DNA from: Burkholderia sp. S171
GTDB lineage: Bacteria; Pseudomonadota; Gammaproteobacteria; Burkholderiales; Burkholderiaceae
Assembly (NCBI RefSeq): GCF_009766085.1
Contig: NZ_LMUF01000064.1
Location: 183,095 to 223,045 of the forward strand
Length of the DNA: 39,951 nucleotides
Direction: 5' to 3'
Shown here: positions 26,157 through 34,474 of the stretch, piece after piece
How positions within the stretch are numbered: position 1 is the first letter of the stretch
How the letters are laid out: each line of letters begins with the position of its first letter
Position numbers and translations under genes: made by a program
Notes under the pieces: generated by a model
What the model was told of the DNA's origin: nothing
Seen by the model: the letters and a program-made list of their open reading frames with translations, nothing else
The model's database searches: none

Positions 26157-26984
26157 ATGAACTCAACTTTTCTGTACGGCGCGAACGTCAACGCCAATGG
26201 CATTCGCCAGCATTACCTGCGCTACGGCGGCACGGAAGGCGTGCGCGCCGGCCGCCCTGCCGTGATCGTGATTCCGGGCATTACCAGCCCGGCCGTCACG
26301 TGGGGTTTTGTCGGCGAAACGCTTGGCCGCCAGTTCGATACCTACGTGCTCGATGTACGCGGCCGCGGTCTGTCCGAAGCATCGTCAACACTTGACTACA
26401 GCCTCGACGCGCAAGCCGCCGATGTCATCGCGCTCGCTCACTCGCTCGGCCTTGAACACTATGCGCTTGTCGGCCACTCCATGGGCGCCCGCATCGCGAT
26501 CCGTGCTGCCCGCAGCGCTCCGAAGGGCCTGACACGCACAGTGCTGGTCGATCCGCCGGTGTCCGGTCCGGGCCGCCGCGCGTATCCGGCCAAGCTGCCG
26601 TGGTATGTCGATTCGATCCGCCTGGCTGTGAAAGGCATCGACGTAGAGGGCATGCGCGCTTTCTGCCCGACCTGGACCGAAGACCAGTTGCGTGTGCGCG
26701 CGCAATGGCTGCATACCTGCGATGAACGCGGCATGCTGACTTCGTTCGAAGGTTTCCATACTGACGACATCCACGCCGACCTGCCCCTGCTTCGCGTACC
26801 TTCACTGCTGATCACGGCCGCGCGCGGCGACGTGGTTCTCGACGAAGACGTGCAGGAAATGCAGACACTCGCACCGGGACTGCTGCATACCCGCGTGCCG
26901 GATGCCGGCCACATGATTCCGTGGGATAACGAAGCCGGCTTCTATGAAGCTTTCGGCGATTTCCTCGGCGCAAAGCTCGTTTAA
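26157..26984 (+). CDS. nicD: N-formylmaleamate deformylase
   Basis: A 275-aa alpha/beta-hydrolase that releases formate from N-formylmaleamate to give maleamate. The nucleophile Ser108 lies in the elbow LVGHSMGAR. An Asp follows in VLVDPPVSGPG (about D132), and the His is in PDAGHMIPWDN near the C-terminus. The oxyanion-hole region is VIPGITSPAVTWGF. The reading frame opens further upstream (26004) but overlaps nicE; the ATG at 26157 (MNSTFLYGANVNANGIRQHY) matches the family start, although the ribosome site is weak, suggesting coupling to nicE translation. It lies 67 bp after nicE and 49 bp before nicX. Fold and Ser motif alone would not give the substrate; the gene context does. Confidence 0.9.
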   Translation: MNSTFLYGANVNANGIRQHYLRYGGTEGVRAGRPAVIVIPGITSPAVTWGFVGETLGRQFDTYVLDVRGRGLSEASSTLDYSLDAQAADVIALAHSLGLEHYALVGHSMGARIAIRAARSAPKGLTRTVLVDPPVSGPGRRAYPAKLPWYVDSIRLAVKGIDVEGMRAFCPTWTEDQLRVRAQWLHTCDERGMLTSFEGFHTDDIHADLPLLRVPSLLITAARGDVVLDEDVQEMQTLAPGLLHTRVPDAGHMIPWDNEAGFYEAFGDFLGAKLV

Positions 26985-27033
26985 GTGCAACGCAAGACGA
27001 GCCGACACTGACACTCATTCTTCAGGAGTCAAC

Positions 27034-28068
27034 ATGCCAATCAGCGATTACGAAATGATTGCCGCGTGGAAGCAGGTACTGACGTTGTCGAAGCTGCAAG
27101 CCGGCCAGACCGTCACCATCCTCACCAGCGCGTCCACGCATCCACAAACGCTTTCAAGCGCACTGATCGCCACGCAGTCGATGGGCGCAATCGTCAACCG
27201 GCTCGACCTCTTGCCGGTAAATGGTGAAAAGGCCCTGAGCCGCGACTCGCTCGCGTATCTCGGCACCACGCCTCTCACCGGCAACCTGGCTGCTATCGCT
27301 GCGTTGAAGGCGAGCGATCTCGTGCTCGACCTGATGACCTTGTTGTTCTCGCCTGAGCAGCACGAGATCCTCGCGACCGGCACGAAGGTCCTGCTGGCAG
27401 TCGAACCGCCCGAAGTGCTCGCGCGGCTCGTGCCCACCGAAGCCGATCGCACCCGCGTGAAGGCAGCAGCCGAGCGGATCAAGGCGTCGCGTGAAATGCG
27501 CGTCAAGTCAAAAGCGGGCACGGAACTCGTGTGTCCGCTGGGCGAGTTTCCCGCTATCTCCGAGTACGGTTTCGTCGATGAACCGGGCCGCTGGGATCAC
27601 TGGCCAAGCGGTTTTGTGCTGACGTTCCCGAACGAGGGACAAGCGAGCGGCCAGATCGTGATCGATCGCGGCGACATCTTGCTGCCGCAGAAAAAGTACG
27701 TGAACGATCCGATCACGCTGACCGTGGAAAACGGTTACGCCACGCGTATCGATGGCGGCGTGGATGCGGCGTTGCTAAGCGACTACATGGCCTCGTTCAA
27801 CGATCCTGAAGGCTACGCAATCTCGCATATCGGCTGGGGTCTGCAGCCTCGCGCGCGCTGGTCGACGCTCGGACTGTATGACCGCGAAGCGACCATCGGC
27901 ATGGATGCACGCGCGTTCGAAGGCAACTTCCTGTTTTCGCTTGGACCCAACAACGAAGCAGGCGGCAAGCGCACGACCACGTGTCACATCGACATCCCGC
28001 TGCGCCATTGCGACGTGATGCTCGACGGCGATGCCGTGGTTTGCGATGGCGTGGTGATGGACCGATAG
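27034..28068 (+). CDS. nicX: 2,5-dihydroxypyridine 5,6-dioxygenase
   Basis: A 344-aa iron(II) extradiol-like dioxygenase that opens the ring of 2,5-dihydroxypyridine to N-formylmaleamate. The iron ligands known for the Pseudomonas enzyme (two His and one Asp) are found here as H265 in YAISHIGWGLQ and H318 and D320 in TTTCHIDIPLR. The length is close to that of the known enzyme. The ATG at 27034 follows an AGGAG ribosome site; the open frame extends upstream but would overlap nicD. It sits 49 bp after nicD and 25 bp before nicF. This is a small, distinctive family, so the assignment is firm. Confidence 0.95.
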   Translation: MPISDYEMIAAWKQVLTLSKLQAGQTVTILTSASTHPQTLSSALIATQSMGAIVNRLDLLPVNGEKALSRDSLAYLGTTPLTGNLAAIAALKASDLVLDLMTLLFSPEQHEILATGTKVLLAVEPPEVLARLVPTEADRTRVKAAAERIKASREMRVKSKAGTELVCPLGEFPAISEYGFVDEPGRWDHWPSGFVLTFPNEGQASGQIVIDRGDILLPQKKYVNDPITLTVENGYATRIDGGVDAALLSDYMASFNDPEGYAISHIGWGLQPRARWSTLGLYDREATIGMDARAFEGNFLFSLGPNNEAGGKRTTTCHIDIPLRHCDVMLDGDAVVCDGVVMDR

Positions 28069-28093
28069 ATATCGACCCCTTGGAGCAATTCGA

Positions 28094-28738
28094 ATGAGCG
28101 ACATCCAGAGCCACGCCGAATCGGGCGTGTACAAACAGCAGGGATTTGGCACGCCGTTGCCGGTGCAAGGCAATATCGGCTTGCTGATTGTCGACTTCGT
28201 GGTCGGCTTCGCGGATCCCAAGACCTTCGGCGGCGGTAACATTGCACCGGCTATCGAACGCACGGTGCATCTGCTGGCCGCCGCGCGCCGGCACGGCTGG
28301 CCGGTTGCGCATAGCCGCATTGTGTATGCGGCCGACGGCAGCGACGACAACGTGTTTTCGCTGAAAGTGCCAGGCATGGCGACGCTCACCGAAGACCATC
28401 CGAACAGCGCGATCGTGCCTGAGTTGACACCTGCAGCGGGCGAACTGGTCGTGCGCAAGACCGTGCCTTCCGCGTTCTTCGGCACGCAACTCGCGCCGTG
28501 GTTATCGCAGCGTGCGGTGCAGACGTTGATCGTGGCTGGTGCAGTCACGAGTGGATGCGTGCGGGCAAGCGTGGTGGATGCGATGTCGCATGGTTTCCGT
28601 CCGCTGGTTGTATCTGATTGCGTCGGCGATAGAGCCATTGGTCCGCACGATGCGAATCTCTTCGACATGCAACAGAAATATGCCGCGGTCATGACGCTCG
28701 AAGAGGCCCTTTCGAGTATCGAAAAACGCCAGGCGTAA
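28094..28738 (+). CDS. nicF: Maleamate amidohydrolase
   Basis: A 214-aa isochorismatase-fold cysteine hydrolase that deaminates maleamate to maleate and ammonium. The catalytic triad is visible as D34 in LLIVDFVVGF, K122 in LVVRKTVPSAF and C155 in AGAVTSGCVRASVVDAM, with the cis-peptide turn just before the Cys. GGAG lies about seven bases before the ATG at 28094. It is the last gene of the nicE-nicD-nicX-nicF group; a strong hairpin follows within 50 bp, then a porin gene. Its product is the substrate of NicE. Confidence 0.93.
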   Translation: MSDIQSHAESGVYKQQGFGTPLPVQGNIGLLIVDFVVGFADPKTFGGGNIAPAIERTVHLLAAARRHGWPVAHSRIVYAADGSDDNVFSLKVPGMATLTEDHPNSAIVPELTPAAGELVVRKTVPSAFFGTQLAPWLSQRAVQTLIVAGAVTSGCVRASVVDAMSHGFRPLVVSDCVGDRAIGPHDANLFDMQQKYAAVMTLEEALSSIEKRQA

Positions 28739-28780
28739 GCACTCGATCATCCTCTATTAATCACCTCAGTTTAGCGCTCC

Positions 28781-28811
28781 AGCGTCCTCCGGGTTCATCC
28801 CGCGGGACGCT
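28781..28811 (+). terminator. Stem-loop after nicF
   Basis: Outer arms AGCGTCC (28781-28787) and GGACGCT (28805-28811) enclose an inner CGGG / CCCG pair, giving a GC-rich hairpin 40 bp after the nicF stop. There is no T-run directly after it, so it may be an attenuator or RNA-stabilising element between nicF and the porin gene rather than a strict terminator. Confidence 0.5.
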
Positions 28812-28824
28812 TCATCACGTCTAT

Positions 28825-28865
28825 AACAAAAAATATAAGTCTTTGATTTATATAGATTTTTTGTT
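28825..28865. repeat. AT-rich inverted repeat upstream of the porin gene
   Basis: AACAAAAAATATAA (28825-28838) pairs with TTATAT and TTTTTTGTT (28848-28865), with a three-base bulge and a nine-base loop. It is followed at 28905-28924 by a separate GC-containing palindrome. It lies in the 299-bp gap between nicF and the porin and may contain the porin promoter. Confidence 0.45.
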
Positions 28866-28904
28866 AAAAAATCGTTGCATTCCTGATTTTGATTCCGTAA
28901 CTTT

Positions 28905-28924
28905 GCATGTGTCGCGACACATGC
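28905..28924. promoter_or_regulatory. Perfect 20-bp palindrome upstream of the porin gene
   Basis: GCATGTGTCGCGACACATGC is its own reverse complement over all 20 bases. It lies 113 bp before the preferred porin start. The symmetry fits binding of a dimeric regulator; its centre differs from the GTGTACAC operator of the nic promoters, so another regulator or a hairpin role is possible. Confidence 0.55.
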
Positions 28925-29037
28925 GCCGAGCTATCTCGAACACGCTCAAGTCAAGCCCCGTTCAGCTCAGCTCTTCAACGACCTACAACTCAAAATCAAT
29001 GACTCATTACTCGCGCCTGCAGCTTCAACGTAACCGG

Positions 29038-30240
29038 ATGTTCAAGCCCGCAGTACTCACAGCAGCTTCGTTGGCAGTCGTCGCGGTATCCGCATTGCCG
29101 CGTGCCGCCCATGCACAAGTCACGCTGTATGGCGCGGTCGACTCAGGGATCACCTATGTCAACAACGTGCGCACCACGGCTAACACAGCAGGCAATTACA
29201 CGGGCTCCTCAGAGACGCGCATGGCAAACGGCGTGGTGTGGGGATCGCGATTCGGCTTCAAGGGAACCGAGGATCTGGGCGGCGGCAATCAAGTCATCTT
29301 CACGCTGGAAAACGGCTTCACGCCGTCCAACGGCGCGCTGGGAAACAGCGGCCGGTTGTTCGGACGGCAAGCCTTCGTCGGGCTGAGCAATTCGCAATAC
29401 GGCACCGTTACGCTGGGCCGTCAGTACGACTCGGCCAACGAGTATGTCGGCAATCTGATCTACGGCATGGGCAGCAGTTTCGTGCACGTTGGCGACCTCG
29501 ATCACCTTGACACCATCGCGCGCGTGGACAACGCATTGAAGTACACGAGCCCGCTGATGGGCGGTTTCCGCTTCGGCGGCCTGTATTCATTCGGCGGCAC
29601 GCCCGGCTCGATCTCTTCGGGCTCGACATGGAGCATCGGTGGTTCGTATGCGCAAGGACCGCTCGCACTTGCAGCCAGTTACGTGGACATGCGCCGCTCG
29701 ACCACTGCCGATCCGACGACCTGGACCGCCACTGCCGACAGCGTGTTCAATTCATCGGTGAACGAGGGTTATGCGAGCGCGCAAAGCGCCAAGTTTGCCG
29801 CGCTCGCCGCGCAATATCAGATCGGCGGATTGAAGGCTGGCCTGACCTATACGAACACGCGCTATATCGCAGGGAATACCTCGTTGTTTGATGGCTCCGC
29901 CGTGTTCGACAACTACTCGACTTACCTCAAGTACCTCGTCACGCCGGCGACGCAACTGTTCGCGACCTACGGTTACACCGCGCGCCACGACGTCTCCACC
30001 GCGCAAGGCGAAGCCGGGACGGCGCACTACAACCAGTGGGCAACCGGGGTGAACTACTCGCTCTCGAAAAGCACCGGGGTCTACGCGCAGGCGGTCTACG
30101 TGCGCGCCAGTGGCAACGCGGTGAATGCACGCGGTCAGATTGTTGCAGCGACTGGCGTAGCGGGCGACCTGACGCTCGGCGCATCGGCTGCGACCGCCGG
30201 CCAGTTCGCGACAACGCTCGGCCTCTACCACCTGTTCTGA
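29038..30240 (+). CDS. Outer-membrane general porin (Burkholderia Porin_4 type)
   Basis: A 400-aa outer-membrane trimeric porin. The signal peptide MFKPAVLTAASLAVVAVSAL ends at a clear AHA cleavage site, and the mature protein starts with QVTLYGAVDSGITYVNNV, the usual beginning of Burkholderiaceae porins. VWGSRFGFKGTEDLGGGNQV, RLFGRQAFVGLSN and YGTVTLGRQYD are further landmarks, and the C-terminal YHLF has the terminal Phe needed for barrel assembly. An in-frame ATG at 28999 would add 13 residues before the signal peptide, so 29038 is preferred. It lies between nicF and the MFS transporter and probably lets nicotinate through the outer membrane. Pseudomonas uses an unrelated OprD-like porin at this place. 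Confidence 0.88.
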   Translation: MFKPAVLTAASLAVVAVSALPRAAHAQVTLYGAVDSGITYVNNVRTTANTAGNYTGSSETRMANGVVWGSRFGFKGTEDLGGGNQVIFTLENGFTPSNGALGNSGRLFGRQAFVGLSNSQYGTVTLGRQYDSANEYVGNLIYGMGSSFVHVGDLDHLDTIARVDNALKYTSPLMGGFRFGGLYSFGGTPGSISSGSTWSIGGSYAQGPLALAASYVDMRRSTTADPTTWTATADSVFNSSVNEGYASAQSAKFAALAAQYQIGGLKAGLTYTNTRYIAGNTSLFDGSAVFDNYSTYLKYLVTPATQLFATYGYTARHDVSTAQGEAGTAHYNQWATGVNYSLSKSTGVYAQAVYVRASGNAVNARGQIVAATGVAGDLTLGASAATAGQFATTLGLYHLF

Positions 30241-30277
30241 TCTTTCTTCACAGCACCGATTTTCCAGGAGACACGAC

Positions 30278-31594
30278 ATGTCGACCCCATCGATAGACAC
30301 TTTGCGCGGCACGCTGCACACCGACGCACAGGCAGAACGCGAGCTGTACAAGAAACTCACCTGGCGGCTGATCCCGTTCTTCTGCCTCTGCTATTTTTCA
30401 GCCTACCTGGACCGCGTGAACGTGGGTCTGGCGAAGCTGCAGATGCTGGATGCGCTGCACTTCAGCGACACCGTCTATGGCTTGGGAGCAGGTCTTTTTT
30501 TCGTCGGTTATATTCTCTTTGAAGTGCCGAGTAACCTGATCCTGCAGAAGGTGGGGGCGAAGCTCTGGATCGCGCGGATCATGGTCACGTGGGGCATCCT
30601 TTCCGGGCTCACGATGTTCGTCAAGACGCCCGGCCAGTTTTATACGCTGCGCTTCCTGTTAGGCGTTGCGGAAGCCGGCTTCCTGCCGGGCGTGCTGCTG
30701 TATCTGACGAACTGGTTCCCCGACGCGCGCCGCAGCAAGATCATCGCGCTCTTCATGATGGGGCTGCCGCTGTCGAGCCTGATCGGCGGGCCGTTGTCCG
30801 GCTGGATCCTGACCTTCTTCGACGGCATGCACGGCTGGCAAGGATGGCAGTGGCTGTTCGGGATCGAAGCGTTGCCGTCGATCGTGCTCGGCGTGCTGGT
30901 GTTTTTCTACCTGCCCAATACGGTGGAGTCGGCGAAGTTCCTTGATAGCGACGAACGTCTGCGCCTGAAGCGCGATCTCGCGCAGGAATCACATGACGGC
31001 AAGAGTCATCGGCTGCGTGATGCGTTCACGGATCCGAAAGTATGGGCGCTGGGTCTCATCGATTTGTGCGTGCTGCTCGGCACCTATGCAATCAGCTTCT
31101 GGATGCCAAGCATCATTCGCGATTCCGGCGTGAAGAGCGCGCTCGAGATCGGCATGCTGACCGCCATCCCGAATGCGCTGGCCGTGATCATGATGCTGGT
31201 AACGGGCGCAAGTTCGGACAAGCGCCGCGAACGCCGCTGGCATATCGTCGTACCTTTTGCCTGCACCGCGTTCGGCCTGATCGCGAGCACGTTCTTCAGC
31301 GGCAACACGGCGATCACCGTGATCCTGCTGTCGATCGCCAACGCAGGCGTGGCCGCGGCCATGCCGGTCGTCTGGGCACTGCCCTCCACGTTCCTGCGGG
31401 GCACGGCTGCTGCTGCGGGCATTGCGTTCGCTTGCTCGATAGCAAACCTGGGCGGCTTTGCCAGCACCTACGTGCTGGGCTGGATGAAGGACACGACCCA
31501 CAGTATGAGCGCCGGATTGATCACCTTCGGCATCTGCATGCTGGCGGGTTGCCTCTTGGTGTTGGCGATGCCGAAGCGTATTGTTAATCGTTGA
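30278..31594 (+). CDS. nicT: MFS transporter, probable nicotinate uptake (NicT-like)
   Basis: A 438-aa inner-membrane carrier of the anion:cation symporter (ACS) family with about twelve membrane segments. RLIPFFCLCYFSAYLDRVNV, GLAKLQMLDALHFSDTVYGL and FFVGYILFEVPSNLILQKVG are the typical N-terminal ACS signatures; RFLLGVAEAGFLPGVLLYLT and NWFPDARRSKIIALFMMGLP follow. AGGAG stands nine bases before the ATG, and the gene is 37 bp after the porin. In Pseudomonas the NicT gene occupies a comparable position. The nicotinate (or 6-hydroxynicotinate) specificity is inferred from the cluster, since ACS proteins carry many organic anions. Confidence 0.82.
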   Translation: MSTPSIDTLRGTLHTDAQAERELYKKLTWRLIPFFCLCYFSAYLDRVNVGLAKLQMLDALHFSDTVYGLGAGLFFVGYILFEVPSNLILQKVGAKLWIARIMVTWGILSGLTMFVKTPGQFYTLRFLLGVAEAGFLPGVLLYLTNWFPDARRSKIIALFMMGLPLSSLIGGPLSGWILTFFDGMHGWQGWQWLFGIEALPSIVLGVLVFFYLPNTVESAKFLDSDERLRLKRDLAQESHDGKSHRLRDAFTDPKVWALGLIDLCVLLGTYAISFWMPSIIRDSGVKSALEIGMLTAIPNALAVIMMLVTGASSDKRRERRWHIVVPFACTAFGLIASTFFSGNTAITVILLSIANAGVAAAMPVVWALPSTFLRGTAAAAGIAFACSIANLGGFASTYVLGWMKDTTHSMSAGLITFGICMLAGCLLVLAMPKRIVNR

Positions 31595-31673
31595 CGCCGG
31601 GCATTAAGACAAAGCGTTGAAGCTGGTCGTTCAAGCGGTTTAGTCGAATAAAGCGGCATTTTCAGGAATCGTC

Positions 31674-33944
31674 ATGCCTACTGAAGCAGCGCTCACCCGA
31701 GGTGAACTGCTCGCGCGCAGCGGCTGCCTGACCATCGTCAGGCAGCCGCTCGCGCCGGTAAAACCCGCGCCCGGTCAACCGGGCAGCGGGTCTTCCTACG
31801 TTCAGGACTCGCCGGAAATTTTCGTCGCGATACTCGACGATGGCCGCATCCTGGCGTTCAACGGCCACGTCGATCTCGGCACCGGCATCCGCACGTCGCT
31901 AGCGCAAATCGTGGCGGAGGAACTCGACGTGCCGGCCCCGCGCGTCAAGATGATCCTCGGCGACTCCGCCCGAGTGCCCAACCAGGGGCCGACCATCGCC
32001 AGCGCGACCATCCAGATATCCGCCGTGCCGCTCAGGTTTGCTGCGGCGCAAGCGCGGTTCGTGTTGATCGGGCTGGCAGCGCAGCGTTGGGGCATCGATG
32101 CCGCCCGCCTTGCCACCGACGACGGTTATGTCATTGCCCCGGACAAGACCCGCATCGGCTTCGGCGAGCTGCTCCAGGGGCAACGGATCTCCCTTCCGAT
32201 CGACTCGTCCGTCGCGGTAAAGGACCCGTCCACTTACCGGATTGTCGGGCGGGCAACACCACGCGTCGATCTGCCTGCCAAGGCCACCGGCACCCTCACC
32301 TTCGTGCACGACATGCGCGTGCCGGGCATGCTGCACGGCCGCGTCGTGCGGCCGCCGTATGCGGGACATGATTGCGGCGCTTTCATTGGCAGGACGCTGA
32401 TCGACGTGGACCATTCATCGGTCGATACGCTGCCGGGCGTGCGCGGCGTGGTTGTTATCGGCGACTTCGTTGGCGTGGTGGCCGAGCGGGAGGAGCAGGC
32501 GATCCGCGCAGCGCGCGCGCTACTCGTCCGGTGGCGCCCGCTGCCGCCGCTGCCGTCCCTCGATGACCCCGCGGTGGCGATATCCAATGCTCCGGCTCAG
32601 CGGCGCCTGCTGCTGGAAGAAGGGGACGTGGAGAGCGTGCAAGGCCAAACCGGGACGACCACGCTGACACGCAGTTATGTCTGGCCGTACCAGATGCATG
32701 GATCGATCGGGCCGTCTTGTGCCCTTGCGGACTATCAGGAAGGACGCATCACGGTATGGTCGGGCACGCAGAACCCGCAGACCTTGCGCTATGACTTGTC
32801 GAGTCTGGTCGGGCGCAATGAAGCCGATATCGATATCGTCCGCATGGAGGCCTCCGGATGCTATGGCCGCAATTGCGCCGACGACGTTGCCGGCGACGCG
32901 CTCCTGCTCTCGCGTGCGATGGGCCATCCGGTGCGGGTCCAGCTATCGCGCGCGGACGAACATCAGTGGGAGCCAAAGGGCACGGCGCAAGTTGTGGATG
33001 TGACCGGCACGGTGTCCCGCAGCGGCGACACGTTGGGCTATACGTTCGCCTCGCGCTATCCGTCAAATGATGCGCCCATGCTCGCCCTACTGCTTACCGG
33101 CGCGACGCCGGCCGAGCCGCGCGTCTTTGAAATGGGCGACCGGACTGCGGTTACGCCCTACACCTTCGCGCATCGCCGTTTCGTCTGCCACGACCTGGCG
33201 CCGCTGGTCAGGGCGTCGTGGTTCAGAGGGGTGTCGGCGCTGCCGAACTCCTTCGCCCATGATGTATTCATCGATGAACTCGCGTTCGAGAGCGGCGCCG
33301 ATCCCCTGGCATTCCGGCTACGTCATCTCAAGGACGAGCGGGCGGTGGCGTTGCTCGAGGCAGTCGCGGAACGCGCAGGCTGGCAAGCCCGTGCCGAACG
33401 TGGTCCTGCGCGCGATACCGGCGAACGCGTGCTTCAAGGACGCGGCGTGGCCTATGCACGGTATGTGCATAGCCGCTTTCCCGGTTTCGGTGCGGCCTGG
33501 TCGGCGTGGATCGTCGATCTGGAAGTCGACACCGTCAGCGGAGAGATCCGCATCAAGCGGGTGACGGTGGGTCAGGACACGGGCACCGTGATCAATCCGG
33601 ATGGCGTGCGCCATCAGATCCACGGCAACGTGATCCAGACCCTGAGTCGTACGATGAAAGAGCGTGTGCGCTTCACCGACGGTCTGGTCGCAAGCAAGGA
33701 ATGGGGCAGCTATCCGATCCTGACATTCCCCGAACTGCCGCCCGTGGACGTGGTGCTGGTCGACCGGCAAGGCGAGCCGCCGCTCGGCGCCGGTGAGTCC
33801 GCTTCGCTCCCCGGTGCACCCGCTATCTCCAATGCGCTATTCGATGCAACCGGCGTGAGGTTCCGCGCGCCGCCATTCACGCCAGATGCGGTCAGAGCCA
33901 CGCTGCAGGCCGCCGTGACGCCGGCACCTGCCGAGCATCGATGA
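31674..33944 (+). CDS. nicB: Nicotinate dehydrogenase molybdopterin (catalytic) subunit
   Basis: A 756-aa xanthine-oxidase-family molybdopterin protein lacking iron-sulphur, flavin or haem domains. The cofactor-binding regions are intact: AFNGHVDLGTGIRTSLAQIV (about 62-80), GQDTGTVINPDGVRHQIHGN (633-652) and the catalytic EPPLGAGESASLPGAPAIS with GAGE at 705-708, whose Glu is the general base of the family. It ends with NALFDATGVRFRAPPFTP, almost the same as in the 922-aa cytochrome protein, so the two share ancestry. It should hydroxylate nicotinate at C6 together with NicA and pass electrons to the cytochrome protein. AGGAA lies nine bases before the ATG. nicB is used as a family label; the Pseudomonas NicB joins both functions. 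Confidence 0.85.
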   Translation: MPTEAALTRGELLARSGCLTIVRQPLAPVKPAPGQPGSGSSYVQDSPEIFVAILDDGRILAFNGHVDLGTGIRTSLAQIVAEELDVPAPRVKMILGDSARVPNQGPTIASATIQISAVPLRFAAAQARFVLIGLAAQRWGIDAARLATDDGYVIAPDKTRIGFGELLQGQRISLPIDSSVAVKDPSTYRIVGRATPRVDLPAKATGTLTFVHDMRVPGMLHGRVVRPPYAGHDCGAFIGRTLIDVDHSSVDTLPGVRGVVVIGDFVGVVAEREEQAIRAARALLVRWRPLPPLPSLDDPAVAISNAPAQRRLLLEEGDVESVQGQTGTTTLTRSYVWPYQMHGSIGPSCALADYQEGRITVWSGTQNPQTLRYDLSSLVGRNEADIDIVRMEASGCYGRNCADDVAGDALLLSRAMGHPVRVQLSRADEHQWEPKGTAQVVDVTGTVSRSGDTLGYTFASRYPSNDAPMLALLLTGATPAEPRVFEMGDRTAVTPYTFAHRRFVCHDLAPLVRASWFRGVSALPNSFAHDVFIDELAFESGADPLAFRLRHLKDERAVALLEAVAERAGWQARAERGPARDTGERVLQGRGVAYARYVHSRFPGFGAAWSAWIVDLEVDTVSGEIRIKRVTVGQDTGTVINPDGVRHQIHGNVIQTLSRTMKERVRFTDGLVASKEWGSYPILTFPELPPVDVVLVDRQGEPPLGAGESASLPGAPAISNALFDATGVRFRAPPFTPDAVRATLQAAVTPAPAEHR

Positions 33945-33959
33945 GTGCGTAGCAAGCGG

Positions 33960-33997
33960 CCTGTACGTGGCTATCTGTAGTGGTAAGCACGTACAGG
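33960..33997. terminator. Bidirectional hairpin between convergent genes
   Basis: Perfect 10-bp arms CCTGTACGTG (33960-33969) and CACGTACAGG (33988-33997) enclose an 18-base loop. It fits exactly between the stops of the converging molybdopterin gene and the NicR-like gene, so a shared terminator is the simplest reading. T-runs are lacking. Confidence 0.6.
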
Positions 33998-34468
33998 TTA
34001 GTTATCTTCCGCCCGCGTCATGGCGCGCAACAGATACACGATGGCAACGCGCTCCGCCGGGTTCAGCCCGCCGAAAGTCTGCTCGCTCACCTGCTTTGCA
34101 AAAGGTACGGTCTGGTCGATCAACGCCAGGCCTTCCGGTGTGGTGCGCACCAGCAGCTTGCGGCCGTCGAGCGGGTCGGGCGAGACCACGATCAGCGAAC
34201 GCGCTTTCAGGCGCTCAACGACGCCGCGGATGGTGGCCTGGTCGATTGCTGTCGCCTTGACGATGTCGTTGAGCGAGCAGGATTGCTGCTCCTTGACCGC
34301 ACATAGCGTGACGAATTGTGCTGCGGTCAGGTCAGAATCCGGTATGGCCTCCTGGAAGATAGCGACATGGCGCTGGTATGCACGTCGCAGCAGGTGGCCG
34401 ATCTGCTCGGAGAAGTGATACTCCTCGCTGCCTGCAACGACCGGAGTGGGGGATGGCTTTTTGGACAT
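33998..34468 (-). CDS. nicR: MarR-family regulator of the nicotinate cluster (NicR-like)
   Basis: A 156-aa winged-helix regulator: HFSEQIGHLLRRAYQRHVAI, LTAAQFVTLCAVKEQQ, KATAIDQATIRGVVERLKAR and the wing PDPLDGRKLLVRTTPEG. It is the likely repressor of the nic genes, released by a pathway intermediate (6-hydroxynicotinate in known NicR/BpsR systems). The ATG at 34468 (MSKKPSPTPVV) is preferred over the GTG at 34489, because the operator-like sequence covers 34475-34492 and a -10-like TACAAT would place the transcript start almost at the ATG, giving a leaderless message; no ribosome site is visible. The paralogue at 19880-20362 is the other candidate, so which one is the true NicR is open. 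Confidence 0.8.
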   Translation of the reverse strand: MSKKPSPTPVVAGSEEYHFSEQIGHLLRRAYQRHVAIFQEAIPDSDLTAAQFVTLCAVKEQQSCSLNDIVKATAIDQATIRGVVERLKARSLIVVSPDPLDGRKLLVRTTPEGLALIDQTVPFAKQVSEQTFGGLNPAERVAIVYLLRAMTRAEDN

Positions 34469-34474
34469 GGGAAG

